DNA from: an archaeon
GTDB lineage: Archaea > Nanobdellota > Nanobdellia > Woesearchaeales > GW2011-AR9
Direction: 5' to 3'
Length of the DNA stretch: 32,332 bases
NCBI GenBank assembly: GCA_023265925.1
Contig: JAHFSD010000016.1
Location: 1 to 32,332 of the forward strand
Within the stretch, counting starts at the first letter, position 1. Each line of letters begins with the position of its first letter. The position numbers and the translations under genes are program-made. Of the stretch, positions 1-7,685 are shown piece by piece. The notes below the pieces were generated by a model that did no database searches, had not been told where the DNA came from, and saw only the letters and a list, made by a program, of their open reading frames with translations.

Positions 1-1022
1 AGAAAAATATTCACCTGGTTCCGCCGGACTATGTCCGCAAGCAGACCACGGCCAACAGTGAACGCTACATCACGCCAGAATTGAAACAGTGGGAAGAGAA
101 AATCCTGACAGCGGAAGAGAAGATGGTGCAGTTGGAATATGGCCTTTTCCAGGAAATTCTCCGGACGATCCAGAAACAAACGGCGGAAATTCAGGAGACG
201 GCACAGAAAATGGCGATGCTGGATATTCTCTGCTGTTTTGCCAAAGTCGCCATGGAACATAATTACACTAAGCCGGAACTGGCCGACTCCGGAATCATTT
301 ACCTCACCAACAGCCGCCATCCAGTCATTGAGCAGCTCGAGTCACGATTCATTGCCAATGACTTGCAGCTGAATCCGGCCGAGATGATGATCATCACCGG
401 TCCCAACATGAGCGGCAAAAGTAGCCTGATGCGGCAGATTGCGTTAACCGTCATCATGGCGCAGCTGGGCAGTTTTGTACCGGCGGAGAAAGCGGTCATC
501 GGGATTGTTGACCGCATCTTCACCCGCGTCGGAGCGATGGACGATTTGAGTTCAGGGCAATCGACCTTCATGATGGAGATGAGTGAAACGGCCTCTATTC
601 TGCACAATGCCACGGAGAAAAGCTTAATCATCCTTGATGAAATCGGCCGGGGAACTTCCACCTTCGATGGTGTGGCTATTGCCTGGAGCGTGGCTGAGCA
701 TCTCTACAATCAAATCCGTGCCAAGACGCTGTTCTCGACGCATTACCACGTCCTGAACAAGCTGGCGGAGAAATTCCCCCGGGTAAAAAATTACAATCTG
801 GCCGTCAAGGAAATGAAAGGCGAGATCATTTTCCTTTACAAACTGGTGGAAGGCGGCACCGATCAGAGTTATGGCGTTCATGTCGCCCAATTAGCCGGCC
901 TGCCGTTGGAAGTCGTGCAGCGGGCACGGGAGATACAGGACATCCTGCAGAAGGATGATGATATGACCAGGAAGATGAAAGCGAAGAAGTGGGAAGAACA
1001 GGTAAGTCTGGAAAGGTTTTGA
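1..1022 (+). CDS. mutS: DNA mismatch repair protein MutS, C-terminal part (5' end outside window)
   Basis: The reading frame is open from base 3 at the left edge, so this is the 3' part of a longer gene; the first in-window TTG (81) is internal. MutS recognises mispaired bases and uses ATP to switch into a sliding clamp. Visible are the lever/clamp end (YVRKQTTANSERY), the ATPase P-loop (GPNMSGKSS), the signature region (DDLSSGQSTFM), Walker B (LIILDEIGRGTSTFDG) and the switch histidine region (FSTHYH). The C-terminus after QRAREI is short and charged. The ATPase half is complete and looks functional. MutS is patchy in archaea, so an old transfer is possible. It converges on the minus-strand lipoprotein gene, with 2 bases between stops. 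Confidence 0.96.
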   Translation, partial: KNIHLVPPDYVRKQTTANSERYITPELKQWEEKILTAEEKMVQLEYGLFQEILRTIQKQTAEIQETAQKMAMLDILCCFAKVAMEHNYTKPELADSGIIYLTNSRHPVIEQLESRFIANDLQLNPAEMMIITGPNMSGKSSLMRQIALTVIMAQLGSFVPAEKAVIGIVDRIFTRVGAMDDLSSGQSTFMMEMSETASILHNATEKSLIILDEIGRGTSTFDGVAIAWSVAEHLYNQIRAKTLFSTHYHVLNKLAEKFPRVKNYNLAVKEMKGEIIFLYKLVEGGTDQSYGVHVAQLAGLPLEVVQRAREIQDILQKDDDMTRKMKAKKWEEQVSLERF

Positions 1023-1024
1023 CA

Positions 1025-1264
1025 TCATTCTAACTCAAACTTCTCCAACTCCTCTAGCCCCAAGTCCTCTTCGGTTTCCTCCACTAACGTATCCAGCTCA
1101 TCCAGTTCCTGTACATCCTGAGAGGCATTGATTTCTTCCGCTGCCGGGGTGGCCGGCGCTGCGGGTGGCACCCCTGTAACCTGCTTTGCTGGTTGGCAGG
1201 CCAGCAGAAAGAGCAAGGCCACAATGAGCAGGGAGCAAAGGAATTTTTTCATCATCTGTTTCAT
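1025..1264 (-). CDS. Small putative lipoprotein, 79 aa
   Basis: The N-terminus has a positive start, a hydrophobic core and a lipobox-like LLAC with Cys near residue 23, so the protein is probably exported and lipid-anchored. After a Pro/Ala-rich linker (PPAAPATPAA) the rest is strongly acidic (Glu/Asp/Leu) and probably disordered or helical. No enzymatic domain is seen. GAGGTGA lies six bases before the ATG and supports this start. The leader and start region is a tandem copy of a 36-bp unit (see repeat). The function is unknown; real gene status is supported by the signal peptide plus the Shine-Dalgarno site. Confidence 0.7.
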   Translation of the reverse strand: MKQMMKKFLCSLLIVALLFLLACQPAKQVTGVPPAAPATPAAEEINASQDVQELDELDTLVEETEEDLGLEELEKFELE

Positions 1265-1311
1265 GGCAGTTCACCTCAATATTTTTATCATCGGTCTCAT
1301 AGTAGTTCACC
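1240..1311 (-). repeat. Tandem 36-bp duplication of ribosome-binding site plus start codon, with mini-ORF
   Basis: On the minus strand GGTGAACTACTATGAGAC (copy from 1311) is followed 36 bp later by GGTGAACTGCCATGAAAC (copy from 1275). Both carry the Shine-Dalgarno core, ATG and GATGAT-AAAA. The first copy opens a 9-codon frame (ATG at 1300) ending in TGA at 1271-1273; the stop overlaps the Shine-Dalgarno of the second copy, which starts the lipoprotein gene. It may be a chance duplication or a leader peptide that couples translation. Confidence 0.7.
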
Positions 1312-1352
1312 TTAATAAAAAGAATAAAAATAAAGAAAGGTAATAAACCTTT

Positions 1353-1558
1353 CTATCCCAGGTGTAAGGAAAGCTGCTCTCAGGAAATTACTGGCAGGCC
1401 GGAAGCTCGGCGGAAAACCAGATGGAATAATCGTGGCAACAACGCTGTATATCCTAATGGTTTTCCGTTCCAACGACGACAGGGTGCTAGCAATCGTGTA
1501 GCCGAGCTTCCCTCTTGGCCAAGCCAGTAATTTCTAAGCTTTCTTTATACTATCCCAG
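1353..1558. mobile_element. Inverted-repeat element flanked by a 9-bp direct repeat (MITE-like or structured RNA)
   Basis: The 9-mer CTATCCCAG occurs at 1353-1361 and 1550-1558. Between them the two ends are inverted copies: GAAATTACTGGC at 1384-1395 matches GCCAGTAATTTC at 1523-1534 perfectly, and GGAAAGCT outside the left arm pairs with AGCTTTC outside the right arm. Inside are GGAAGCTCGGC (1401-1411) with GCCGAGCTTCC (1501-1511), and GGAAAACCA with TGGTTTTCC (1458-1466). No coding frame is evident. Terminal inverted repeats plus a target-like duplication suggest a non-autonomous transposon remnant; the nested pairing also fits a structured RNA of about 170 nt. The stop codon of the upstream coiled-coil gene lies in the right direct repeat. 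Confidence 0.6.
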
Positions 1559-2833
1559 CGGTGTTGGCAGCGGCGTGGGAATTCCCGTGGATGTATCATC
1601 AGCTGTGGGAAGGCTTGCTGCGCTCTCTGCTGCTGCCGGCACTCCTGCTTCTGCCACTGGTTCCGAAGGAACAATCAGCGGCCGCACTGGTGAGGGCACA
1701 CCCGGCTGCATCTCCATCTCGCCAATTTCTATTGCTATCTTCAGCTCTTTATACTTCATCAGCAATTCCCGGAGGGCAGTGCGTGCTTCCTTCATTGCCA
1801 GTTTAAACTGCTCCTGCTTCTCACGGGCAGCTTGCACTGCTTCTTTAGTTCCCTCCTCTTTAGCCGTCTTCCAGGCAGTACGGGCAGTCTCCTGAGCTTC
1901 TTGCAAAGCATCAATTTTCGTCCGGAAGGCAGCCAGTAAAGTTTCTAATTCACTGACATCGATATCAGCGCCTTTCTCCTGTAATTTGGCAATCCGTTCC
2001 TGCATCTGCTCGGCAAAATGGCCGTAGCTGCCGACGATATCTTCCTGCTTGTTGCTGATCAGGTCAGCCAGGATTCTACGCTGCTCCTTCCGGACTTCCT
2101 GCCAGAGCTTTTTAAGGTCTTTAATTTGCTTTTTCAATTCGGCACCAGAGACCTCATCTCCTAAGGCCAGAACTTCTTCTTTCTTGGCGGTAAGCTTCTC
2201 TTCCAAAGCGGCAATCCGATCCAAGGCATCCTGTTTCTCTTCCTCACTCAGCACTCTGGACGCTTCCACTTTGGCCTGCAGTTTCAGCAGCGAACGTTCA
2301 ATCAACTCAACCGTGTTGGCCAGATGCTGTTTCATGCCTCGCTTCAGGTCCATTTTTTTGGCCTGGCATTCATCAGTATCCTCTTTACATCTGGCTGCTT
2401 CCCGCAGGGATATTAAAGCCCCTTTCCCTTCCAGGAATTCCTGGCGCTTCTCTTCAAACTTTACTTTTTCTTCCAGAAATTTTTCCTTGTTTTCCTGCAG
2501 CTTTTCCTGTATTTTGGCCATCTTTTCTGCAGCCTTTTCCCGCTCTTTCTCTAATTTCTCCTGCAGTTTTTCCTGCTTCTCCCGTGATTTTACTTCTTCT
2601 TTATCTAATTTCTCCTGCGCCAAAGGCAGACCCGGCATACTAGGCATTCCATCTTTTGCCTCGCTTCCTGCCGCCGTTTGTTCCTCCATCTGTTTTTCTA
2701 TCTCTATATTAGGCAGGCTTATTCCTCCTTTTCCACCGCTTTCACCATTGCTCTTGGCCAGGGCCATTGGCACTATGCTCAATATAAACACCGCCAATAC
2801 GGCCATTGCTGCCAGTTTTTGCCACAGTTTCAT
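1550..2833 (-). CDS. Secreted coiled-coil protein, 427 aa
   Basis: The first 26 residues form a Sec signal peptide (hydrophobic stretch ending ALA-KS). From about residue 50 to 370 the protein is almost all Lys/Glu/Gln/Leu helix with heptad-like spacing (for example QEKLQEKLEKEREKAAEK), interrupted by a short CKEDTDEC segment. The last 55 residues are Pro/Ala/Ser-rich and probably extended. GGAGGT stands six bases before the ATG. The composition suggests an exported rod-shaped or cell-envelope protein; no enzymatic motif is seen. Similar Glu/Lys-rich secreted proteins of unknown role occur in DPANN genomes (from memory). Confidence 0.85.
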   Translation of the reverse strand: MKLWQKLAAMAVLAVFILSIVPMALAKSNGESGGKGGISLPNIEIEKQMEEQTAAGSEAKDGMPSMPGLPLAQEKLDKEEVKSREKQEKLQEKLEKEREKAAEKMAKIQEKLQENKEKFLEEKVKFEEKRQEFLEGKGALISLREAARCKEDTDECQAKKMDLKRGMKQHLANTVELIERSLLKLQAKVEASRVLSEEEKQDALDRIAALEEKLTAKKEEVLALGDEVSGAELKKQIKDLKKLWQEVRKEQRRILADLISNKQEDIVGSYGHFAEQMQERIAKLQEKGADIDVSELETLLAAFRTKIDALQEAQETARTAWKTAKEEGTKEAVQAAREKQEQFKLAMKEARTALRELLMKYKELKIAIEIGEMEMQPGVPSPVRPLIVPSEPVAEAGVPAAAESAASLPTADDTSTGIPTPLPTPLG

Positions 2834-2858
2834 GTTGGTACCTCCATTGTTGGTTTAG

Positions 2859-3119
2859 TATAGAGGACTTTGAATAACCCGCTGGATGCGGGATTATTCA
2901 AAGTAATCCCCTCAGAAACAGCAGTTTCTGGGGTGCAAGAAATAAGAAAACTATCTTATTTCTGCACTGAAAATAAGCAACGACTTATTTTCATGTGCCG
3001 GAAACTATGTTTCCCAGCATATTAGAGTTTTGAACTATTTGATAGGTTAACGAAAAACCGTGTTTTTCGGAAACCTCCGAAGGCTGCAGCCTTCGATAGG
3101 TTATTCAAAACTCTCTATA
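2859..3119. repeat. Array of seven back-to-back hairpins with 21-bp terminal inverted repeats
   Basis: The ends are inverted copies: TATAGAGGACTTTGAATAACC (2859-2879) against GGTTATTCAAAACTCTCTATA (3099-3119), 18 of 21 matching. Inside, hairpins follow each other almost without spacer: 2867-2904, 2908-2933, 2934-2966, 2968-2993 (10 bp perfect), 2996-3019, and an outer stem 3024-3034/3104-3114 (11 bp perfect) enclosing 3044-3076 and the 18-bp palindrome CGAAGGCTGCAGCCTTCG (3078-3095). Each stem has a different sequence. No coding frame is seen. It could be a foldback element, an RNA with several domains, or a DNA structure site. The remaining gap to 3268 holds AT-rich sequence with nothing else I recognise. 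Confidence 0.8.
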
Positions 3120-3268
3120 TTTATTCTCCTCTTCCTCGGCTTTTGCCTTTCCATGGCAGGTAGATAGGGCCATTTCTTTATAAACATGCTTTTGGGGAAA
3201 CTTATAAAGAAGCTCAATTTTTGCTTATTTTGCTTTAGGAAGGTTTATTTTAGACTTATATCCGATTT

Positions 3269-3385
3269 TTAGCTTGAAATTAAACCAATTAAGGAACTTG
3301 TAAATCCTCCCAAAGGAGAGCCGGATTCAACCAATTTTACCAATTCCTCTTTCACATACACCGGAAGATATTTCAAACTCCACAT
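3269..3385 (-). CDS. Candidate small protein, 38 aa, directly downstream of lhr
   Basis: The ATG (3383-3385) abuts the lhr stop (TAG-ATG) and the frame runs 38 codons. The peptide has an amphipathic stretch (YVKEELVKLVESG) and a mild hydrophobic end (GGFTSSLIGLISS). Support is the exact junction with lhr and a protein-like composition; no separate ribosome site is visible, so translation would rely on coupling. It could equally be a fortuitous frame. Function unknown. Confidence 0.4.
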   Translation of the reverse strand: MWSLKYLPVYVKEELVKLVESGSPLGGFTSSLIGLISS

Positions 3386-6079
3386 CTAGATTTTCAACTT
3401 CTCCCGATACTTCTCCCCTTCCTGTTTCTGCTGCATTTCGTCCCAAAAGGAAGCATAGGAAAATTCCTGTTCTTTTTCCCGCACCATCTTTTTTCCCTCT
3501 TTCAGGGCAATCCGCGCCAGCACTTCCTGATGCATCCGGCGCAGGAATTCCTGCTTATCTTCCATCCTGATGATGTCGCCATACCCTTCCATGATCAAAC
3601 CGAAGGCAAAGGGGCTGGGCAGCCCGCTATTCATTTCTTCCACGACGATCTTTCCTTCCGCAATCCCCTTGATGACCTGTTGGGCATGTTCGTAATCCAT
3701 CAGGTCCTCTAAAACTTCCCGCCTCGCTTCTTTCAGGATGGGAAAATTGTTACTGATCCGTTTGACGGCATTAAACAAAATCCGGCTGCCGATCTGCATC
3801 CGGCCCGCACTTTTCTTGTGGCCCAGGTACTGCCGGAGAATCATCAACGCCCGGGCAGCACAATGCCGGAAACGCCGCTGCATGATTTCACTGCGTTCCA
3901 CGGCCTGCTCTAAGAGGGAATAAAAATTCTCAGCGCTTAATTGTTGAAAAGCTGAGAGGGGATTAAATGTTTTTTCAGCGGAGAGATAAAATCCATTGTC
4001 CGTCACGCCCATTTCCACGTCACGATGCTGCGTCCGGCCAATGACTAAGCCCAAGGCCCGTGATAAACAATCATTAACCCTTCGTCCAAACAAGGAATGG
4101 ACAATCACGTATTTCCGTCCCTGATCAACATAGCTTTCCAGGAGAATCCGCCGGTCTGAGGGGATTTTGCTGAATTGGAACTGTTCCCGGAAATACTGAA
4201 CGATGCTTTCCGCGGCATTCTCATCCACATACAAATAATCGTGGACAAACTGGACGATCTCTTCCCGGCTTTTCTTCTCCCTGAACCGCTCTTCCATCAG
4301 CCGGCGAAAGCGGTTGATTTCCATCGCCAGGTCAAATGACAAAGGCAGCATCTCCGAAAACCAGCTGGGCACGGTAGGCGGGCGATTGGCCGAGGCGCTC
4401 ACTTGGGCAGTCATCCCTCTCGAGAACTTGAACAGATAGACATTGCCGCCTAAGACAAAGACGTCGCCCGGCTGCAATCGTTCCAGAAAGCCTTCATCAA
4501 TCATGCCGACGGTCTGCTCACCGACTTTAACGGTGATGTAGGTCTCTTCCGGAATGGTCCCAATGTTAGTCATGTAAATAATCCTGGCCATTTTCCCTTT
4601 CCTGCCGATGTTACCCGTTTCCTCATCATACCAGATGCGGGCATAGACGTGGCGCTCTTCCAGGCTGACATACTGCCCGGAAAGGTATTTGATCATCTCA
4701 AAAAAGTCTTCCCAGGGCAGGGTGTGGTAACAGTAACTTTTCCTGAGCAGATTGAAGAGTTCATAGATATTGATTATCTCATTGATGGCAATGCCGTAAA
4801 TATGCTGGGCGACGACGTCCAGCGCATTGCGCGGCAGATGAATGCGGTCAATCTTCTTCTCCTTGGCAGCTTTCAATAACAGGGCGCATTCCACCAGGTC
4901 ATCCCGATCCATGACGATGATTCTGGCTTTGACGGTAGCATGCAGTTGATGGCCGGCCCTTCCGGCCCGCTGCAGGAAACGAGCCACAGATTTGGGACTG
5001 CCCAGGCACAGGACGAGGTCAATGTAGCCAATGTCAATCCCCAATTCCAGCGAGGTCGAGGAAACGACGACTTTCAATTTTCCTTCCCGCAAATTCTGCT
5101 CGGTTTTGAAACGGCTGGTCTTACTTAAGCTGCCATGATGGGCAGCAATGGTTTGGTCGGGGTAGTGCTGGGGGAACAACTCCTTGAGGTTGTGCACAAT
5201 CCTTTCGGTGGCACTGCGCGTATTGGTAAATATCAGGGTCGTGCGATGCTCCTGCACGAGCTGATGGATAAGGTCGTACATCTTCCGGTGCATCAGTAGA
5301 TATTCAGATTCCACTAAACTTCTGACCGGGCTTAGCACCTGCAGATCCATATTCTTCAGGAATTGAACGTCAATAATGCCGCAGTCCCGCTCCTCTTCCC
5401 CATTATATCCCACTAAAAAGCGAGCCACCTCTTCCAGGGGAGCGATAGTGGCAGATAATCCGACTCTGCTCAGGCCGGGAGAGATGCGTTGCAACCGTTC
5501 CAGGCTGAGGCTGAGATGCACACCACGTTTATTTTCGGCCAGGGCATGGATTTCATCCACGATGCACCACTGCACGTCCTTCAGTTTCTCCTTGAATTTG
5601 GGAGAGTTAAGGACAATCGCCAGCGATTCCGGTGTGGTGATCAGTATATGAGGGGTATGTTTGAGCATCTTAGCCTTTTCGGAGGAGGGAGTATCGCCAG
5701 TCCTGACGGCAACGCGGATGCCTAACGGTTTGCCGGCCAACTGTTCCATTTCCGCCAAAGGCTGTTTTAGGTTTTTTTCGATGTCGTTACTCAAGGCCTT
5801 GAGCGGGCTGATATAGACACAATACACTTTCTCCTCGAGAATTCCCTTTTTGGCACTATCAACCAACTCGTTCAATATGGAAAGAAATCCCGTTAACGTT
5901 TTCGTCGCTCCGGTGGGAGCTGAAATCAGGACATTTCTCCGGCAATGCACTTCCATTACGCCATAGAGCTGCGGCAGCGAGAATTCCTTGAATTTGCTGA
6001 AGAACCACTGGTTGATTAAAGGATGAAGGATGGATTTTAGTTGCAGTTCGGTGTAGGGCTCTTCGAGTTTGGTGATCAT
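3386..6079 (-). CDS. lhr: Lhr-type superfamily 2 ATP-dependent helicase, 897 aa
   Basis: Lhr enzymes translocate 3'-5' on single-stranded DNA and unwind DNA or RNA-DNA hybrids in repair. Visible are motif I at about residue 52 (SAPTGATKT, with Thr where Gly is usual before the Lys), motif II DEIH near 173, motif III SAT near 208, LELGIDIG and motif VI QRAGRAGH near 370, then the long C-terminal part expected of the Lhr core (winged helix plus domain 4). The size matches the Lhr core. The frame is open to 6247, but the extra 56 residues would overlap the divergent gene, and ATG 6079 lies 25 bp from a TATA-like box (6100-6107), so I place the start there. Confidence 0.93.
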   Translation of the reverse strand: MITKLEEPYTELQLKSILHPLINQWFFSKFKEFSLPQLYGVMEVHCRRNVLISAPTGATKTLTGFLSILNELVDSAKKGILEEKVYCVYISPLKALSNDIEKNLKQPLAEMEQLAGKPLGIRVAVRTGDTPSSEKAKMLKHTPHILITTPESLAIVLNSPKFKEKLKDVQWCIVDEIHALAENKRGVHLSLSLERLQRISPGLSRVGLSATIAPLEEVARFLVGYNGEEERDCGIIDVQFLKNMDLQVLSPVRSLVESEYLLMHRKMYDLIHQLVQEHRTTLIFTNTRSATERIVHNLKELFPQHYPDQTIAAHHGSLSKTSRFKTEQNLREGKLKVVVSSTSLELGIDIGYIDLVLCLGSPKSVARFLQRAGRAGHQLHATVKARIIVMDRDDLVECALLLKAAKEKKIDRIHLPRNALDVVAQHIYGIAINEIINIYELFNLLRKSYCYHTLPWEDFFEMIKYLSGQYVSLEERHVYARIWYDEETGNIGRKGKMARIIYMTNIGTIPEETYITVKVGEQTVGMIDEGFLERLQPGDVFVLGGNVYLFKFSRGMTAQVSASANRPPTVPSWFSEMLPLSFDLAMEINRFRRLMEERFREKKSREEIVQFVHDYLYVDENAAESIVQYFREQFQFSKIPSDRRILLESYVDQGRKYVIVHSLFGRRVNDCLSRALGLVIGRTQHRDVEMGVTDNGFYLSAEKTFNPLSAFQQLSAENFYSLLEQAVERSEIMQRRFRHCAARALMILRQYLGHKKSAGRMQIGSRILFNAVKRISNNFPILKEARREVLEDLMDYEHAQQVIKGIAEGKIVVEEMNSGLPSPFAFGLIMEGYGDIIRMEDKQEFLRRMHQEVLARIALKEGKKMVREKEQEFSYASFWDEMQQKQEGEKYREKLKI

Positions 6080-6099
6080 GGAAAAAGAGGGTAGAACGA

Positions 6100-6123
6100 T
6101 TTTATAACAGAAGTATTTATTAA
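6100..6123. promoter_or_regulatory. Divergent TATA boxes for lhr and the DUF5654-adk operon
   Basis: The minus strand reads TTATAAAA over 6100-6107, centred about 25 bp before the lhr ATG at 6079. The plus strand reads TATTTATTAA over 6114-6123, centred about 29 bp before ATG 6147. Both spacings fit leaderless archaeal transcripts. Confidence 0.6.
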
Positions 6124-6146
6124 CCTTTTCAATCTTCCTTAAGCTG

Positions 6147-6440
6147 ATGCCCACCCCCACCACCTCCCAGATCATCCAAACCTCTATTATCACCGCTTTT
6201 ACGATAGCAGCCGCTTTAATCTGGAAAGATGTGATTGTGGAATTCATCGAACTGCTCGTTCCCCCACCAACAGGATTAATTTACAAATTCATTGCTGCAG
6301 TGATTGCCACTCTGTTGGTGGTCATTGCCATCTACGCCCTGCTGAAAACAGAATCGGAAGCCGAGAAAGTTATTAAGGAAATAAAAAAGAGGAACAATAA
6401 GAGAAATAATAACAGGAACAACCAGAGGGACAAGACATGA
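6147..6440 (+). CDS. DUF5654-like membrane protein, 97 aa
   Basis: Two hydrophobic segments are seen: about residues 11-27 (ending in LIWKD) and 47-67 (FIAAVIATLLVVIAIYALL). A Lys/Arg/Asn-rich cytoplasmic tail (KKRNNKRNNNRNNQRD) follows. The order TAF-W-D-hydrophobic-short loop-TM resembles the small archaeal DUF5654 family of unknown function (from memory). Its stop overlaps the adk start by ATGA, so the two are translationally coupled. The low-complexity Asn/Arg tail is coded by AAC/AAT/AGA/AGG runs. Confidence 0.75.
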   Translation: MPTPTTSQIIQTSIITAFTIAAALIWKDVIVEFIELLVPPPTGLIYKFIAAVIATLLVVIAIYALLKTESEAEKVIKEIKKRNNKRNNNRNNQRDKT

Positions 6441-7057
6441 AACTTATCATCCTCGGCCCTCCGGGAAGCGGCAAGGGAACGGTTGCCGAACGGCTGGAAA
6501 AGGAGTTCCACCTTAAACACATTTCTGCCGGTGAATTGCTGCGGGAAGAGGTGCGAAAGGATACGCTCATCGGCCGGGACATCAAGCCGGTCATGGAGAA
6601 AGGCGGGCTTGTTTCCAACCAGCTGGTCTCTGCCGTCGTGAAGCTGGAAGTGCAGAATAAAAAACAGTACATCCTTGACGGCTTTCCCCGCGCGCTGGAG
6701 CAGGCTAAGGGAATTGGAGAGCTGAAGATCAATAAAGTGCTGTATCTGGACGTGCCGCTGAACGTCGTCGTGGAACGTTTAGCGGGACGGCGAGTCTGTA
6801 AAAAGGGACTGCACAACTACCACATCAATTATCTCCCCCCTAAAAAAGCAGGGAAATGCGATTGGGACGGCACTCCCCTGCTGCGCAGGAAGGATGATGC
6901 TCCCGCAGCCATCCGGGAACGCTTTCGCGTCTATCAGCATGAAACCAGGCCAGTGATAGAATATTACCGGAAAAAGGGACTGCTGCTCACGGTTGATGCC
7001 ACTCCTGACCCGGAAACGGTGTATGGGAAGGTGAAGAAAACGCTGAGATTAAAGTAA
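6437..7057 (+). CDS. adk: Adenylate kinase, 206 aa
   Basis: It catalyses ATP + AMP = 2 ADP in the cytosol. The P-loop is at residues 7-14 (GPPGSGKG), followed by the AMP-binding segment (HISAGELLREE), the conserved LDGFPRALEQA and the LID domain ending in RRKDD..AIRERF. The LID looks like the zinc-bearing long type, but its ligand set is incomplete: one Cys with His residues nearby, then C-x2-D, instead of four clear ligands. The length is usual for long-form bacterial and archaeal Adk. The start overlaps the DUF5654 gene by 4 bp. Confidence 0.93.
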   Translation: MKLIILGPPGSGKGTVAERLEKEFHLKHISAGELLREEVRKDTLIGRDIKPVMEKGGLVSNQLVSAVVKLEVQNKKQYILDGFPRALEQAKGIGELKINKVLYLDVPLNVVVERLAGRRVCKKGLHNYHINYLPPKKAGKCDWDGTPLLRRKDDAPAAIRERFRVYQHETRPVIEYYRKKGLLLTVDATPDPETVYGKVKKTLRLK

Positions 7058-7191
7058 TCTAAAGTAGCCTAACGCCATGTAGCTGTCGCGTGCCCAATGA
7101 TCAAGGTAGATTAATCAGGGCTTCCCGAGAAACCAGATAATGAGAAAAAGTGAGGTAAGATATTTAAAGCCAGGCGTATTTTCCCCTCTTT

Positions 7192-7410
7192 ATGGAGACG
7201 TTCAAAATGAGCCCGGTTAATGTTTTAAGCATGATCCACGAAGATTTAGAATTATTGAAACGGGACCTGACTGAAATAAAACAAGTAATTAAGCTAGAGC
7301 CTGAACTTCGAGAGGAAGTAAAATTGCAGGTGCAAGAAGCTCGTCAACGAATTGCCCAAGGGAAATTTGTTCGTAATCAGGATATTCTAACAGAGTTTGG
7401 TAAAGAATGA
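7192..7410 (+). CDS. Putative antitoxin of a RelBE-like pair, 72 aa
   Basis: A small, charged, helical protein (LLKRDLTEIKQVIKLEPELREEVKLQV) sits directly before a RelE-like toxin gene and overlaps it by ATGA. The C-terminal GKFVRNQDILTEFGKE resembles the toxin-embracing tails of RelB or Phd-type antitoxins. A TATA-like box (GATATTTAAAG, about 7159-7168) lies 28 bp before the ATG. No clear ribbon-helix-helix is seen, so the antitoxin family is uncertain; the assignment rests mainly on the partner. Confidence 0.75.
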   Translation: METFKMSPVNVLSMIHEDLELLKRDLTEIKQVIKLEPELREEVKLQVQEARQRIAQGKFVRNQDILTEFGKE

Positions 7411-7685
7411 GTTATGAAATTGTCTGGGATGAGAAAGCTCAGGTGTTCTTACGAAAGATTCATCCGCCGGATGCCAAAAGAATTGTAAAGAAAGTAAACA
7501 GCATTGTCAACAACCCTCACCACTACTTGGAAATGCTGGTAGAGATAAAATCCTACAAGCTGAGGGTAGGTGATTATCGAGTTTTGATTGATGTTAATGA
7601 GAATAAGAAAGAACTTTCGGTTGTTTTGATTGGACATCGAAGAGATATTTATCAATATGTTCAGCGAAGTGGTTTTGGCATTTAG
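7407..7685 (+). CDS. RelE/ParE-superfamily toxin, 92 aa
   Basis: The fold pattern is typical: YEIVWDEKAQVFLRKI, then a helix, then YKLRVGDYRVLIDV, then VVLIGHRRDIYQ. RelE toxins cleave mRNA in the ribosome A site; the conserved R-x-GDYR-V and HR..IY positions are present. It is coupled to the upstream antitoxin by ATGA. Its stop overlaps the convergent 31-aa zinc-ribbon gene by 4 bp. Confidence 0.88.
   Translation: MSYEIVWDEKAQVFLRKIHPPDAKRIVKKVNSIVNNPHHYLEMLVEIKSYKLRVGDYRVLIDVNENKKELSVVLIGHRRDIYQYVQRSGFGI

Noticed and set aside
1362-1549. SRP RNA or RNase P RNA
   Set aside because: None of the conserved loops that I would expect (SRP helix 8 or the RNase P core) is present.
2049-2858. Long plus-strand frame (269 codons), very Ser/Phe-rich
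   Set aside because: It is exactly antisense to the Lys/Glu-rich coiled-coil gene; Ser/Phe richness is the mirror of Glu/Lys codons and no promoter or ribosome site was seen.
2859-3119. CRISPR array
   Set aside because: The stems differ in sequence from one another; there is no constant repeat with variable spacers, and no cas gene.
6080-6247. N-terminal extension of lhr by 56 codons
   Set aside because: It would overlap the divergent DUF5654-like gene and both promoters, and it does not look like the helicase N-terminus.
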